DNA of 64,000 bases, taken from contig OZ023264.1 of NCBI GenBank assembly GCA_964006375.1, positions 170,970,295 to 171,034,294 of the forward strand, given 5' to 3'. The position numbers were made by a program, and so were the translations under genes. Source of the stretch: Tillus elongatus (lineage: Eukaryota; Arthropoda; Insecta; Coleoptera; Cleridae). The notes beneath the pieces are model-generated. The model ran no database searches. It was given only the letters and a program-made list of their open reading frames with translations, and was not told the origin of the DNA. Every line of letters begins with the position of its first letter. The stretch's first letter is position 1. Below, piece after piece: positions 1 through 15,260 of this stretch.

Positions 1-758
<758 letters not shown>

Positions 759-1011
759 GTCTCTATGAGAATTAAGTTTATGACCTCTCTTACTTCTATG
801 GTCACAGGAAGCAACGTGTGTTAGTAACAGCGAACACTCTGGAATTATATTTCTAGAAGGAACCTGAAGTGACAAGTTGGAACAATGCAGAAAGGTATAG
901 AATCTCTAAGGACAATATAAATAGGCGAGCCGCAGATAGAGTGAGTTAGTGTTGGTGCAGAATAAGTGATCATCGAAGGCGAATAGTGAAATATAGTTCT
1001 ATGGACAACGT

Positions 1012-1239
<228 letters not shown>

Positions 1240-1459
1240 TTTGCTACTGGTACGATAATAATTTCGGCGTTTCATTTAGGTCTCTGATTGATTGTCGTAA
1301 GTGAAGAAAAAGGCTGCAAGGTGGAGATTTGGCAGAACGTAGAATCCTGGTAATGCTCTGTCTCTCCGTCTTGTAATTTCAGCTTCATCACTAGGTAGGT
1401 GTATTATGGCGTCTTCTATAACCAAGTGTATATCAGATTAACGACCGCGGAAATCTTTA

Positions 1460-2279
<820 letters not shown>

Positions 2280-2366
<87 letters not shown>
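2280..2366. repeat. (TA)n microsatellite
   Basis: Pure TA tract preceded by a short ATACATAC transition. Confidence 0.97.
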
Positions 2367-2368
<2 letters not shown>

Positions 2369-2621
2369 TAATTTCATGCACTTCCTAGATCAAGACGACA
2401 CCTATTGGCATCGGTGTGGTTTCTACTACACCGTATTACGGCGTACAGTCAATATACGAGACCTTCACAAGCTGGATATGCTTACTGTTCGTTAGAGCCC
2501 AAGAGATGGTCCTGCAAACGTCTCGATATTTTAATTACTAGCTAAAATGATTGCCTTCTCGCTGAACCCGCTGTATTTTCTCTTGATTTACGAATGTTTT
2601 TTGTAAGTTAGTTATTCATAC

Positions 2622-3075
2622 TGGGCGGACTGTCCAGGGCTCAGACATGGAAATCAATAATTGACGGACCCAGTTCAAAGAGAGCTGTGGAGCTGCTAAA
2701 CCTTAGCAGAGGACAGCTCAGAAACACAACAGGTCTCTTGACGGGACACATGGCCGTCAAGAAACACCTGCATAAAATGGGGCGGTTCGAAGGGGACCTC
2801 GCATGCAGACTCTGCGGCGAGGGGGAGGAATCAGCCCAGCAGATCTTGTGCGAGTGTAAAGCTCTGGACCGCAAAAGACAACTGATCTACGGTCACTCTA
2901 GACCGGAGACAGAGCAATATAAAACTTCACGCTACCAATCGCTGTGCAGACTAGTTCAAGGCACAGTGATCTTGGAATGGGTGGAGTAAGACTAAGGGTA
3001 TGCACAATCAACCAAGGGTTGCATTGCTATCGGGGCGGCAAGGCCGCGGACGAGCCCTGAGGGAACAAAAAAAAA
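2622..3075 (+). pseudogene. 5'-truncated LINE, C-terminal end of ORF2 with 3'UTR
   Basis: The open frame runs to the stop at 2987-2989. It encodes the C-terminal tail of an APE-type, RNase H-bearing LINE ORF2 (I/R1/Loa-like). The key signal is an LSRGQLRNTTGLLTGH segment followed by a cysteine/histidine motif of the form CRLCGEGEES..CEC. It is the same domain that ends the LINE at 31.0-32.4 kb. Reverse transcriptase and RNase H are absent, so this is the usual 5' truncation. A GC-richer 3'UTR of about 80 bp follows and ends in an A9 run at about 3067-3075, read as the poly(A) tail. Base composition is clearly less AT-rich than the flanks, as expected for an inserted coding element. No activity is possible from this fragment. 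Confidence 0.8.
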
Positions 3076-4143
3076 GTTATTTATCACCCCTTTCAAGCTG
3101 TGGATGTGTCTCACAATAAGTGTAAGTTTTTATTTACTTTACTCACAGTTTATTATCCTGGTCTGCTTCTGAACTTCCGTGTCGTGACTCCTGCCGATTC
3201 TTTACTTCTTGTTGCCAAACTCTTTTTAAATCCTTCCTTTAATCAATATTTCTCAATATATTTTCTAATAAATTAATCTTTTATCCCCTCTTTCTAATAA
3301 ATTTCCTTTTTTTTAATCCCTTTTATAAAAATTTTCAAACGATATGCTTACTACCAAAAATTCCCATCTAATCCATTTTTAACAATTTTACCATCTGTTT
3401 ATTATTTTTTTCAGGTAACTAGCGTTACTAATTAAAAAACTGCTTTATGTCTGCTACCAAATCAAAAATCATAACAAATTTTTATACAATGCTAATCTTC
3501 TTAATTATTACTAGGGATACATAATCATTGTCGTTGTTGCTTTGACAGATTAGTTAACCTACATTTTATATTTTCTGTCAGTTTGACATGTGCTTCTTAT
3601 TTGTTAACCTATACTATAATTTTGGGTGTCAGTTTGACATTTGTCCTAAATAAAAACAGCTGGTCTTATCTCTAGGTTATGTGACATTTCTTAAAGTTAG
3701 CAAACAATAACACTTTGAACTACCTAAAAACTACTTATACAGTTTGTATTGTCCAATATTTACATTCTATTGATTTATAGTCTTTGTATCTTATTAGAAA
3801 TATGTCATATCATTTATTAGCAGTCTATTTTCTGTCCTTGATACAACTTTGACTTCTTGATATTGTTAAAACTAACAACAAACACCTTAAAACTATTTTG
3901 ACAGTCTCTATAAAATAAATTAGACCTGCCTTACCTTATTTAAGCCCATATATATGTCGTATTTTGGGAATCAATTTTGATTGAAAATTTATATAAGGTC
4001 TTACCTTATGGCTGTAAAAATGGTTATTTTCTCTGGCGAGACATTGCACACACCAAAAGTAAGTTCTTGTTTGTGTTTAGTATGATTTGTTTTAAAGTGT
4101 GTTTATGTGTGGATGTTTACCTTCCCGTTATTGGATACCATAT

Positions 4144-4145
<2 letters not shown>
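3076..4145. other. Unassigned AT-rich DNA with a short duplicated motif
   Basis: Between about 3550 and 3640 a segment containing GTTAACCTA and TCAGTTTGACAT occurs twice, about 51 bp apart. It is a minor tandem duplication, perhaps of MITE origin. Otherwise I recognise nothing. Confidence 0.4.

Positions 4146-4239
<94 letters not shown>
4146..4239. repeat. (TA)n microsatellite
   Basis: Pure TA tract of 94 bp. Confidence 0.97.
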
Positions 4240-4240
<1 letters not shown>

Positions 4241-4309
4241 CTCACACCCTTTTCAATAGATAAATTTAACCTGACGCTAAAGATGCAATTATCAATGCGT
4301 GCTTAGAGC

Positions 4310-4620
4310 ATCATTTAATCAGTGTCCGTCAGTGTTTGAGGCGAGAGAGCAGTGCTCATAGCTCACTGCAGGAAGAGCAGCCTTAGCCAGCGCTTACGTC
4401 ATCGGACAAATTTCATTACGCTAGCCGGCTCTTTATTACGTTAGTATCGTACATTTCAACAGCAAAAACGAGCCACTTCCATTGGTCGACGCAACCTAGA
4501 ATGGCCCCCTGTTATATAATAACGGTCAGTGCAGCTATTCTGCTCAAGCGGAATTCACCGAGAACAGCTTCCTAAAGTAAATATAATAAACTAACTTGTT
4601 TTTATTGCACATATCGATCT
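4310..4620. other. GC-shifted segment, possible promoter or solo-LTR remnant
   Basis: This island is visibly less AT-rich than its surroundings. It contains TATATAA at 4513, a TCAGTG initiator-like string about 13 bp downstream (too close for a standard TATA-Inr pair), and AATAAA-like ATAATAAAC near 4585. That order resembles an LTR, but I find no second copy, no TG..CA ends and no TSD. Origin unknown. Confidence 0.2.
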
Positions 4621-5235
4621 CTCTGACTCTTATAGTGTCCTCCACCTCAAAAATATTGTGCTTTGAAAGGTTTTCCTTTGAATGACAAAGTTGTGAATCA
4701 TATCCTTCAATATAGGTATAGATAGTTTTTGATGGGTATTTATTTTTCCCTCTCGAATATAGATTCCTTCAATAACTTGTTCATCGTTCCTTATATTCGT
4801 CTTTCATATCCCCGATTGTGGAACCTTTTTCGGTTCTCTCTATAAATGGAAATTGGTATTGACAGACGGACTGTTCATACAGTCTGCTCCAAAAAAAAGG
4901 TACATGTAATATATCGGTTAAGATACGGTTAAATGACGTTAAATTCCATCAAATAAGTTAGGAAAAAAAATATTTTTAAACAAGAGTTTATTATTTAGGA
5001 GCACATCATCGAAAAAAAAGCCATAATGATTTTTTTTTAATTGCAACTTAGCCTACTGTATTTCACTCGTGAAGACTTAATTTAATGCCCGTATCAGGTA
5101 GTTAGTTTAGAAAAGAACATTCCGTCATCCTATGTCGGCTGCCATTTTTAGTTTATAAAAGCTCCATTTCACTCAGTGTAGTTTTGAAGCGCATTCTTAT
5201 GATACCCATGTTAAGGGAGTTGTTGTTATTATACA
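4621..5235. other. Unassigned AT-rich DNA
   Basis: No gene or element recognised. Confidence 0.4.
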
Positions 5236-5731
5236 AGAAACGAGAAAAAAATATGCGTTAATTATTAGGGTGTCTTGAGCTGCATCTTATAAAATAACTT
5301 TGACAATTACAGGCTGGCCCATAAATTGTTGGTGATACTTAAAATTTTTTTTCGGACACCCTTATATTATTGCATTTTTAGATTTTTTATCGAAATATGA
5401 TGCATGTTTAAAAAAAAACGGAACGCAGTAAGTGCGTTTTGGTGGCGATTTTCATTAAATGTTTTACATTTCAATAACTCAATTTACTATTAACCTAAGG
5501 TTTGTTGGCAAGGAAACCAGTTTTCTCAAAAACATTTTAAGTATATTTTCGGAAAAATTTTTGTACATTTTCAAACAATAAGTTATTTTGGTAAAATATG
5601 GTTAATTTATTTTACTATATAGGCTATACAGGTAACCAGATTGATGCCTGCTTGCAATAGAGAGACATATTTACTTTAAAAATATTTTTATAAATATTCG
5701 CTTCCATAACGCATTTGCTGCGCCCAGACTT
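5236..5731. repeat. ~500 bp repeat ending in GGACGCAG-type MITE, copy 1
   Basis: This aligns by eye over its whole length with 6584-7090. The right part (about 5413-5731) is a MITE-like unit bounded by inverted termini: GGAACGCAGTAAGTGCG at the left and GCATTTGCTGCGCCCAGAC at the right. The left part contains CTTGAGCTGCATC and GGCCCATAAATTGTTGG, also present at 6584. No coding capacity. Confidence 0.7.
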
Positions 5732-5829
5732 ATTGTGTTGTCACTTGCTAACCTCAATTATCGATTGATTATAAAACTAAGCTCACGGTAATCCTCTGAA
5801 AACTATACGAGGGAAGGTTATACTATTTA

Positions 5830-5950
5830 ATTAGTGAATTTTCTTTTAAAAAATCACTAATGAGGAGATCCCGATTTTTGAATTTTGAAAAAATTTCTTT
5901 GAATGAGCGCTAATTAGGCCCCCTAGAACACATATCCGAGGTCAGTTTCA

Positions 5951-6032
<82 letters not shown>

Positions 6033-6320
6033 GTATGTATCACACCGATAACTCAAAAAATAATGGGCCGCTTTTAATTGAATTTTGTGAATACCTAGGG
6101 CTTAGATAAGTTCGTTAGTAAAGAAAATCGCCCAGGTCTTTATATCTCCGGAAATAACAAAGTAAGAGCAACCAAATTTGGTGCGCGGGTTTATATCAAT
6201 ATAGGTAAATTACCAAAATTTAGCTCTGTAAGTGTTAAAAGATAAAGAAGTTTTGGGCATTTAAAGAAAATAATTGGGGTTTTCGTTAAAACGTCAAAGT
6301 CGCGATTAAAAGTCAAAATT
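5830..6320. mobile_element. (TA)n-bearing non-autonomous element
   Basis: Left module 5830-5953 starts ATTAGTGAATTTTC and contains ACTAATGAGGAGATC. It recurs at 26836. The core is (TA)n. The right module starts CACACCGATAACTC and contains AATAATGGGCCG and TCCGGAAATAACAAAG. It recurs at 27039 and, inverted, at 22690 and 62450. The fixed order module-(TA)n-module at several loci shows that the microsatellite is part of a dispersed element. The right end is not defined. Confidence 0.65.
5954..6040. repeat. (TA)n followed by (GTAT)5
   Basis: The TA tract runs to 6020, followed by five GTAT units. The same TA-GTAT transition occurs at 43578. Confidence 0.97.
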
Positions 6321-6583
6321 GGCAACATTTAGGCAAAGAACCTGAAACTAATATCAGCTATGGAAAGAAAATGTCTCAAGAAGAATGTTTTACAAAGCGT
6401 GAAGTCTTAGATTCAACCGTCATTGTCCTTCATTTTACTAAAATGTTTCCAGAAAATTCATTTCAAATATACCCTTTCTCTGATGCTTTGGCAGTAGCCT
6501 TAGCTATAGATTTTATCGTTTAATGGTATATAATTTTTGTCGAATTTTTTTAAAAATCAATAAAGTTCAATATATCCGTTACA

Positions 6584-7090
6584 AGATACGAAAAAAAATG
6601 TATACATTAATAATAAGGTGTCTTGAGCTACATCTGAAAGAAAAATTCTACAATCAAAGCGTGGCCCATAAGTCGTTGGTGATACAAATTCTCTTTTTTT
6701 TTAATCGAACACGCCTGATTGGATTTTGCATTTTCCATCGAAATAGAATGCATGTTTGTACGAAAAGAAATTCGGGACGCAGCCAGTGCGTTATGGTGGC
6801 GAATTTTCATTAAATGCTTCAAATGTGAATAGCTCAATTTGCTATTAACCTATAAGGTTGACCAAGAACCCAGTTTTTTCGGGAACACTTTAAGTTTACT
6901 TTCGGAAATTTTTGTACATTTTCAAACAATAAAGTTATCTTGATGAAACATAGCACATTGTTTCTACTGTGTAGGCTATACTGGTAGCCAAATTTGATTC
7001 CTGCTTTCTTAAAAAAACACACATGATTGCTATTAAAAACATTTTTATGAAAATTCACTACCATAACGCACTTGCTGCGTCCAGACTCTT
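6584..7090. repeat. ~500 bp repeat ending in GGACGCAG-type MITE, copy 2
   Basis: The best-preserved MITE copy lies at about 6765-7088. It runs from GGGACGCAGCCAGTGCGTTA at the left to TAACGCACTTGCTGCGTCC at the right, giving terminal inverted repeats of roughly 40 bp. The interior is AT-rich and non-coding. The upstream part matches 5236-5412. Confidence 0.75.
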
Positions 7091-7764
7091 TTGGAATATG
7101 TGCAACAGACTTACCTACTCTAAACTAACGACCACGTTCCATTTTAATTTGTGCTATTTAATTTGGGCAATGATTGTTAAGGTGTCACTTAGTCCGCTCA
7201 ATGTAACATTAATAGTTAAGAGGTGAGCCCTTTAAAACTTTCTTTGTTACAAAACGGCTTCAATGTATTTCAGATTTTCATTTCAAGTTGTATCCATTAC
7301 GGATATTACACAAAGCTCTTCTAGAATACTAATGCTTCACAACTTTTCATTTAATACATTTGCTCAGGTTTTATTAGTTTTGTTATTATACAGACAAGGA
7401 CCGTATGAATGTTTTAATATTCTCTGTTTAATAGTAGCTTAGTTTAAAAGGAACTCGCTGCTTCTTTGTGTTTCGCTCAAAATGTATAAAACTTTTATTT
7501 CATTATTTTAGGACAGCTTATCCGCATTTTTGTTTTAAAGTAATTACTAAAGTTGTATATACGAGTAAAGTGCGTTTTAAAATAAGAAATAAAATGGTTG
7601 GCGCTGGCTGTTAATAGAAATAGTATTTTTAAGTAAAAATATTTCAACCTGCTCCTGTGAAGGGTAACTAACTTCACAAAATCTTTAAATGATTAGTGGG
7701 GTCGTGTGACCGCTTTTACTTCCAGAACGTTAATACGTGTGGAAATATGGCATCGCTGACAGAA
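7091..7764. other. Unassigned AT-rich DNA
   Basis: No gene or element recognised. Confidence 0.4.
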
Positions 7765-7940
7765 ATTAAAAAAAAAATTCGTCGTAAAAAGTATCAAAAT
7801 ATATAGAAAACATGATTTGCGAACGAATATTCTTTTGTCTGTCGGTCAGTCGGTCGGTCTGTCGTCTGTGTGTTAGTAGCAATAACTTTAGAACGAATTG
7901 AGATATCGTCTTCAAATTTGAAGACCACACTGAAAAAACG
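7765..7940. repeat. TGTCTGTCGGTC-containing dispersed repeat, copy 1
   Basis: This shares an ordered set of motifs with 55925-56115: GAAAAC..TTG, GAACGAAT, TTTTGTCTGTCGGTC, GCAATAACTTT, GAACGAA and TCTTCAAA. Two copies 48 kb apart in the same orientation indicate a dispersed element of unknown class. Confidence 0.55.
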
Positions 7941-8029
7941 CTGATTGTCAATTTAAACATATTTGCCAGAATATAGATTTTAAAGTTAGAAACCAAAATA
8001 CAAATACATAATAATAGCTTCGGAAAACC

Positions 8030-9260
<1,231 letters not shown>

Positions 9261-9536
9261 TTGATAATAAATTAAAAAAATTAGATATTTTTATCACGTT
9301 CTCAAACAATAATACAGCATTTAAAATTTAATATATATGCCTGATTTTATTTCACCAACTTTTCGCTTTTCCAAAATTTATTATTTTAAAATATAAATCA
9401 CTTTATTATTTCATGCTACATACAGATTAAAGGTTGATATACATCAATGACATAAATTCCCATTCATACATTCATTTGCGAAATTTAAAAGTTCCATATA
9501 GTTCTATTAAACAGAAGGCCTTTGTTATTAATACAG
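9261..9536. other. Unassigned AT-rich DNA
   Basis: Nothing recognised. Confidence 0.4.
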
Positions 9537-9642
9537 AACTAAGTGAGTGGTGGACGTGCCGCCACCTAGTTGCGGAATCAAGTAGTATGTTGTCACGCCA
9601 GCTCCAAATAACACAGTGTAAAAAAAAACAGAGACTGTATAC
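9537..9642 (-). repeat. Partial retrozyme-like monomer, no ribozyme
   Basis: Homologous to the first third of the 320-bp unit at 16927: it shares AAGTGAGTGG, CCACCTAGTTGCGGAA, AAGTAGTATG and CACGCCAGCTCCAAATAAC. It stops before the hammerhead region. Confidence 0.75.
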
Positions 9643-9950
9643 TCTACATTTCAAATTCATTTCAAGAATTGATTGGCAATGCTCTCTAGTATTCAAACAT
9701 AAACCGTTTTGACTGAGATCAGTGTTCTGCACGACACCACCTTCGATATCCACTTAAGTTGCTACCAGGTTTTTCCCCAATATTGATATTTAGTGGCAGT
9801 GTTAGACAATTATCGTTCATAAACCTTTAGTATTTTAATTAGTGATAAGTGATATTTTAGATTACTCATAAGTACTTAGATTTAAGTTTTTAGTTTTAAG
9901 CTTTGCATACAGTAGCTAATAATTTATGTTTGATATTGCTAAATATCAAC

Positions 9951-9953
<3 letters not shown>
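9643..9953. other. Unassigned; shares TTAAGTTGCTACCAGG with 14.1 kb
   Basis: The only signal is TCGATATCCACTTAAGTTGC at about 9742, repeated in diverged form at about 14095. Confidence 0.35.

Positions 9954-10031
<78 letters not shown>
9954..10031. repeat. (TA)n microsatellite
   Basis: Pure TA tract of 78 bp. Confidence 0.97.
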
Positions 10032-10033
<2 letters not shown>

Positions 10034-10105
10034 CCTAACATAATAAACACCGCAACTTGGAATAATAATTGACAAGTCCGAGCATTTTAAAAAGAAGTAG
10101 CTTTG

Positions 10106-10477
10106 TGTGTGTGTGTGTGTGTTTTTTTTTTTTTGTTTCTTCGTCGGCCTATTTTCGCGATTATAGCCAATCACCGACGCCAGGGAGCAGTTCCACCTCA
10201 CTATCCTGGAAGTTTTGCCGAACACCGGCCTTTCTGTAAGAAGCGTGGGGATCTTTAACGTGCTGAACATCACATGGACACGGGACCGACGGCTTTACGT
10301 CCCCTCCGAATGGCGGAACGTACATACATCCAACTTGCTTAGATACAATGCCACAGCCTCGGTTGATGTTAATTGTACGGTATGTAATGAAACAGTGAAA
10401 GGAGTACCCTGGAATCGAACCCAGTACTCTTCGGTTCAGAGGCACACGTTCTTACTACTGAACCACCGAGACTCTAC
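10106..10477 (-). mobile_element. tRNA-derived SINE with 12-bp TSD
   Basis: Read on the minus strand, the head begins near 10474 with a tRNA-like region. Its box A-like part is TGGTTCAGTAGTAAGAACG and its box B is GGGTTCGATTCC, an almost canonical RNA polymerase III internal promoter. A tRNA-unrelated body of about 250 bp follows, then a tail of A-run plus (CA)n. The direct repeat GAAGTAGCTTTG flanks the element at 10094-10105 and 10478-10489, which fixes both ends. A second copy lies at 36130-36421. Transcription, if any, would be by Pol III from box A/B, and movement would depend on a LINE. Confidence 0.88.
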
Positions 10478-10666
10478 GAAGTAGCTTTGTTTGATTAACT
10501 AAATTACAAACTGGCACTGTATATACATTTTTATTTCGAACTGTTTTGTCCACGTATTGAAACGGGAACTGGTTGAAATTCACGAGATTGGACAGGAATT
10601 TAAGGCATGTTTTTATTTTACGTTCCCAATACTGCATTTGAAATTCCGTGGTGTTCATAAATAACG

Positions 10667-10669
<3 letters not shown>

Positions 10670-10720
<51 letters not shown>
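10670..10720. repeat. (TG)n microsatellite
   Basis: TG tract of about 50 bp. Confidence 0.97.
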
Positions 10721-10722
<2 letters not shown>

Positions 10723-10984
10723 GTGTTTGCATGTTTCAGAGAAGCATCACGTTTTAACACCACGTAGCTCGGAGTAAAACACCGGACCCTAATTACGTCT
10801 AACGAGAGAGAATACTCTACATATATATGACAGATTCTGATTGCTTTTAATGAAATCAAAATATACTCCACTTCTAAAAAATGAAAACAAAATCACGACC
10901 CTCTGCTTTAGAACTCAAATCATACCATATATAGTATACGAGATAAATAAAGATAAAATCATGTTCTGTTAACAGTTTTGTAAT

Positions 10985-13852
10985 TTACAAAAGTCTGGAC
11001 GCAGCAAGTGCGTTATGGAAGTGAATTTCTATAAAAATGTTTTTAAAAGCAAATGTGTCTTTTTAATGCAAGCAGTCATCAATTTGGTTACTGGTATAAC
11101 CTATATAGTGGAAACAGTGTGCCATATTTTATCAAAATAAGTTATTGTTTGAAAATGTACAGGGTGATTTTTTTAAGTGTCTCACCCCTGTAATTTTTTT
11201 ATTATTAGAGATATCAAAACAATTCTAACGCCGTCTGAAAAACTATCATGCGATGAGTTAAAATATTGCGACAGAAAAACAATTGCACATCGCCTTCATA
11301 GAAATCCGTGGCCAACGTTGATTTTCTTAAATAGAATGATAGGCCTCAGACACATAAAGTCGATGCAGAATCTAAATCTGCGTACAACGATGCTACGCTC
11401 GCATTTCTGAGTCAAGCCGTTTCGGAGACATGACGTCACAAAATTTCAAAATGTTGCTGATTTTTTTAAGTGTCTCACCCCTGTAATTTCTTTATTGTCA
11501 GAGATATCAAATAAATTCTAACTCCATCTGACAAACTATCATGCGATGAGTTAAAATATTGCGACAGAAAAACAATTGCATATCTCCTTCATAGAAATCC
11601 CTGGCCAACGTTGATTTTCTTAAATGGAACGATAGGCCTCAGACACATACAGTCGATGCAGAATCGAAATCTGCGTACAACGATGCTACGCTCGCATTTC
11701 TGAGTCAAGCCGTTTCGGGGACATGACGTCACAAAATTTCAAAATGTTGCTGATATTTTTAAGTGTCTCACCCCTGTAATTTTTTTATTATCAGAGATAT
11801 CAAAAAAAATTCTAACGCACTCTGACAAACTATCATGCGATGAGTTAAAATATTGTGATAGAAAAACAATTGCACATCGCCTTCATAGAAATCCATGGCC
11901 AACGTTGATTTTCTTAATGGAACGATAGGCCTCGGACACATACAGTCGATGCAGAATCGAAATCTGCGTACAACGATGCCACGCTCGCATTGCTGATTTT
12001 TAAGTGTCTCACCCCTGTATTTTTTTTATTATCAGAGATACCAAAAAAATCCAACGCCATCTGACAAACTATCATGCGATGAGTTAAAATATTGCGACAG
12101 AAAAATAATTGCGCATCGCTTTCATAGAAATCCACGGCCAACGTAGATTTTCTTAAATGGAAAGATAGGCCTCAGACAACTACAGTCGATGCAGAATCGA
12201 AATCTGAGTACAACGATGCTACGCTCGCATTTCTGAGGCAAGCCGTTTCGGAGACATGACGTCACAAAATTCAAAATGTTTGTGATTTTTTAAGTGTCTC
12301 ACTCCTGTAATTTCTTTATTATGAGAGATAACCAATAAATTCCAACGCCATCTGACAAGAAATAGTTTTACGTTATAAAGCAGTTCGCAGTGAATAAATT
12401 ACCCCTAAAGCATTTTGCTCTATGTGCCACATGAACGGCGTTATCTTCCGTTACAGAGCTCTGCCCGACATGTATATTCTTGTTATGTTTTAGTTGTATA
12501 AAACACAAGAAAAGCGAATTTGCCATAATTTCTTTGTATTTTCAAAATATTAAAAAAAATTACACCTCCGCACTATGTAGGTACTACACCTCGTAGTGAA
12601 AATATTAAACGTATTTCATTTGAGACTGGATGATAAGTTATATCTATTCAGTGCTGTATACGTCAGTAAAATCTTTGATAATGGATGTCTGATTTTGACA
12701 TTTGATGTCAACTGACACTTGATTTGAATGAGATTGAAACCATTTTCCGATTTCGTATATGTGTATCGTTCTTTCGTTTTCGTCAATCAAAAAGTTATCA
12801 GCATTCTGTGTAATTTAAGTATTCTTTCGTTTGTTTTTCCTTTATTCAGCAATTATTACAGAAGTGAGACACTTAAAAATTTACAAACATTTTAAAATTT
12901 TGTAACGTCATGTCTCCAAAACGGCTTGACTCAGAAATGCGAGTGTGGCATCGTTGTACGCAGATTTCGATTCTGCATCGACTTTATGTATCTGAGGCCT
13001 ATGGTTCCATTTAAGAAAATCAACGTTGGCCACGGATTTCTATGAAGGCGATGTGCGATTGTTTTTCTGTCGCAATATTTTAACTCATCACATGATAGTT
13101 TGTCAGACGGCGTTAAAATTTTTTTGATATCTCGGACAATAAAAAAATTACAGGGGTGAGACACTTAAAAAAATCAACAACATTTTGAAATTTTGTGACA
13201 TCATGTCTCCGAAACGGCTTGACTCAGAAATGCGAGCGTGGCATCGTTGTACGCAGATTTCGATTCTGCAACGACTGTATGTGTCTGAGGCCTATCATTC
13301 CATTTAAGGAAATCAACGTTGGCCACGGATTTCTATCAAGGCGATGTGCAATTGTTTTTCTGTCACAATATTTTAACTCATCGCATGATAGTTTGTCAGA
13401 CGGCGTTAGAATTGTTTTGATATCTCTGATAATAAAAAAATTACAGGGGTGAGACACTTAAAAAAATCAACATTTTGATATTTTGTGACGTCATGTATCC
13501 GAAACGGCTTGACTCAGAAATGCAAGCGTGGCATCGTTGTACGCAGATTTCGATTCTGCGTCGACTGTATGTGTCTGAGGCCTATCGTTCCATTTAAGAA
13601 AATCAACGTTGGCCAGGGATTTCTATGAAGGAGATATGCAATTGTTTTTCTGTCGCAATAATTTAACTCATCGCATGATAGTTTGTCAGATGGCGTTGGA
13701 ATTTTTTTGATATCTTTTGTAATAAACAAATTACAGGGGTGAGACACTTAAAAAAATCACCCTGTACAAACAATTTCCAAAATAAACTTTAAATGTCGGT
13801 TTCCTAGCCCACAAACCTTAGGTTAATAGCAACTTACTGCGTCTCGATTTTT
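10985..13852 (-). mobile_element. GGACGCAG-type MITE, split by the foldback element
   Basis: The left half (about 10991-11159) begins TCTGGACGCAGCAAGTGCG and is the reverse complement of the right half of the MITE at 6765-7088. The right half (13765-13850) continues it from TGTACA through TTAATAGCAACTTACTGCG. The two halves rejoin at a TA that is duplicated around the inserted foldback element. The right half has an internal deletion of roughly 55 bp. Confidence 0.8.
11160..13764. mobile_element. Foldback transposon with arms of ~290-bp tandem repeats
   Basis: The ends are perfect inverted copies of CAGGGTGATTTTTTTAAGTG, each flanked by TA (11158-11159 and 13765-13766). The left arm holds five direct units, with the shared TCTCACCCCTG block starting near 11181, 11474, 11767, 12009 and 12298. 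Spacing is 293, 293, 242 and 289 bp; the 242 reflects an internal deletion. The right arm holds three to four inverted units, with GAGACACTT near 12866, 13158, 13451 and 13741. A unique spacer of about 500 bp (12362-12858) separates the arms. Each unit carries TTTCGGAGACATGACGTCAC and CATCGCATGATAGTTTGTC-type blocks. There is no transposase. TA target and CAGGGTG ends point to mobilisation by a Tc1/mariner-type enzyme, but the architecture is that of foldback elements. Confidence 0.88.
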
Positions 13853-13900
13853 TTCTTACAAACATACTTCAATTAAAAATGCAATAAAATAAGGGTGTTT

Positions 13901-14295
13901 AAGAGAACAGATGATATCTCATAACGGCCCTAATAGCCTTAAAAACATAATTAGTAAAAACACCAAAATAATTAGTACAAATAGTTCAGTTTAAATTCTG
14001 CAAGGAAGTTATGCAAACATTTCAATGAATTAGAGGTCAACATTGTATGGATTGACATTGAAATTATCACGTTCAGCATATAAACCATTCACTTCGATAT
14101 TCCCTTAAGTTGCTACCAGGTTTTCCACAGTGCTCAAGAGAACAGATGATATCTCATAACGGCCCTAATAGCCTTAAAAACATAATTAGTAAAAACACAA
14201 AAATAATTAGTACAAATAGTTCAGTTTAAATTATGCAAGGAAGTTATGCAAACATGGATTGACATTGAAATTATCACGTTCAGCATATAAACCAT
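13901..14295. repeat. ~235-bp tandem duplication
   Basis: AAGAGAACAGATGATATCTC begins at 13901 and again at 14136. The second unit lacks about 30 bp present in the first (around 14015-14050). Non-coding. Confidence 0.85.

Positions 14296-15260
<965 letters not shown>

Noticed and set aside
7495..7677. Small frames in the 7 kb region as host exons
   Set aside because: Short, AT-biased and without splice or domain support.
10400..10477. A functional tRNA gene
   Set aside because: Box A and B are present, but the region is the head of a SINE with a body, tail and TSDs; there is no proper acceptor or anticodon arm pairing.
10455..10871. 138-codon frame with His-Thr repeats
   Set aside because: Crosses a (TG)n microsatellite and has no other coding sign.
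11177..13747. A conserved ~77-codon frame (MSHPCNFFI...) in several foldback units
   Set aside because: It recurs because the DNA unit recurs. It runs across the non-coding TIR, is broken in other units, and has no domain.
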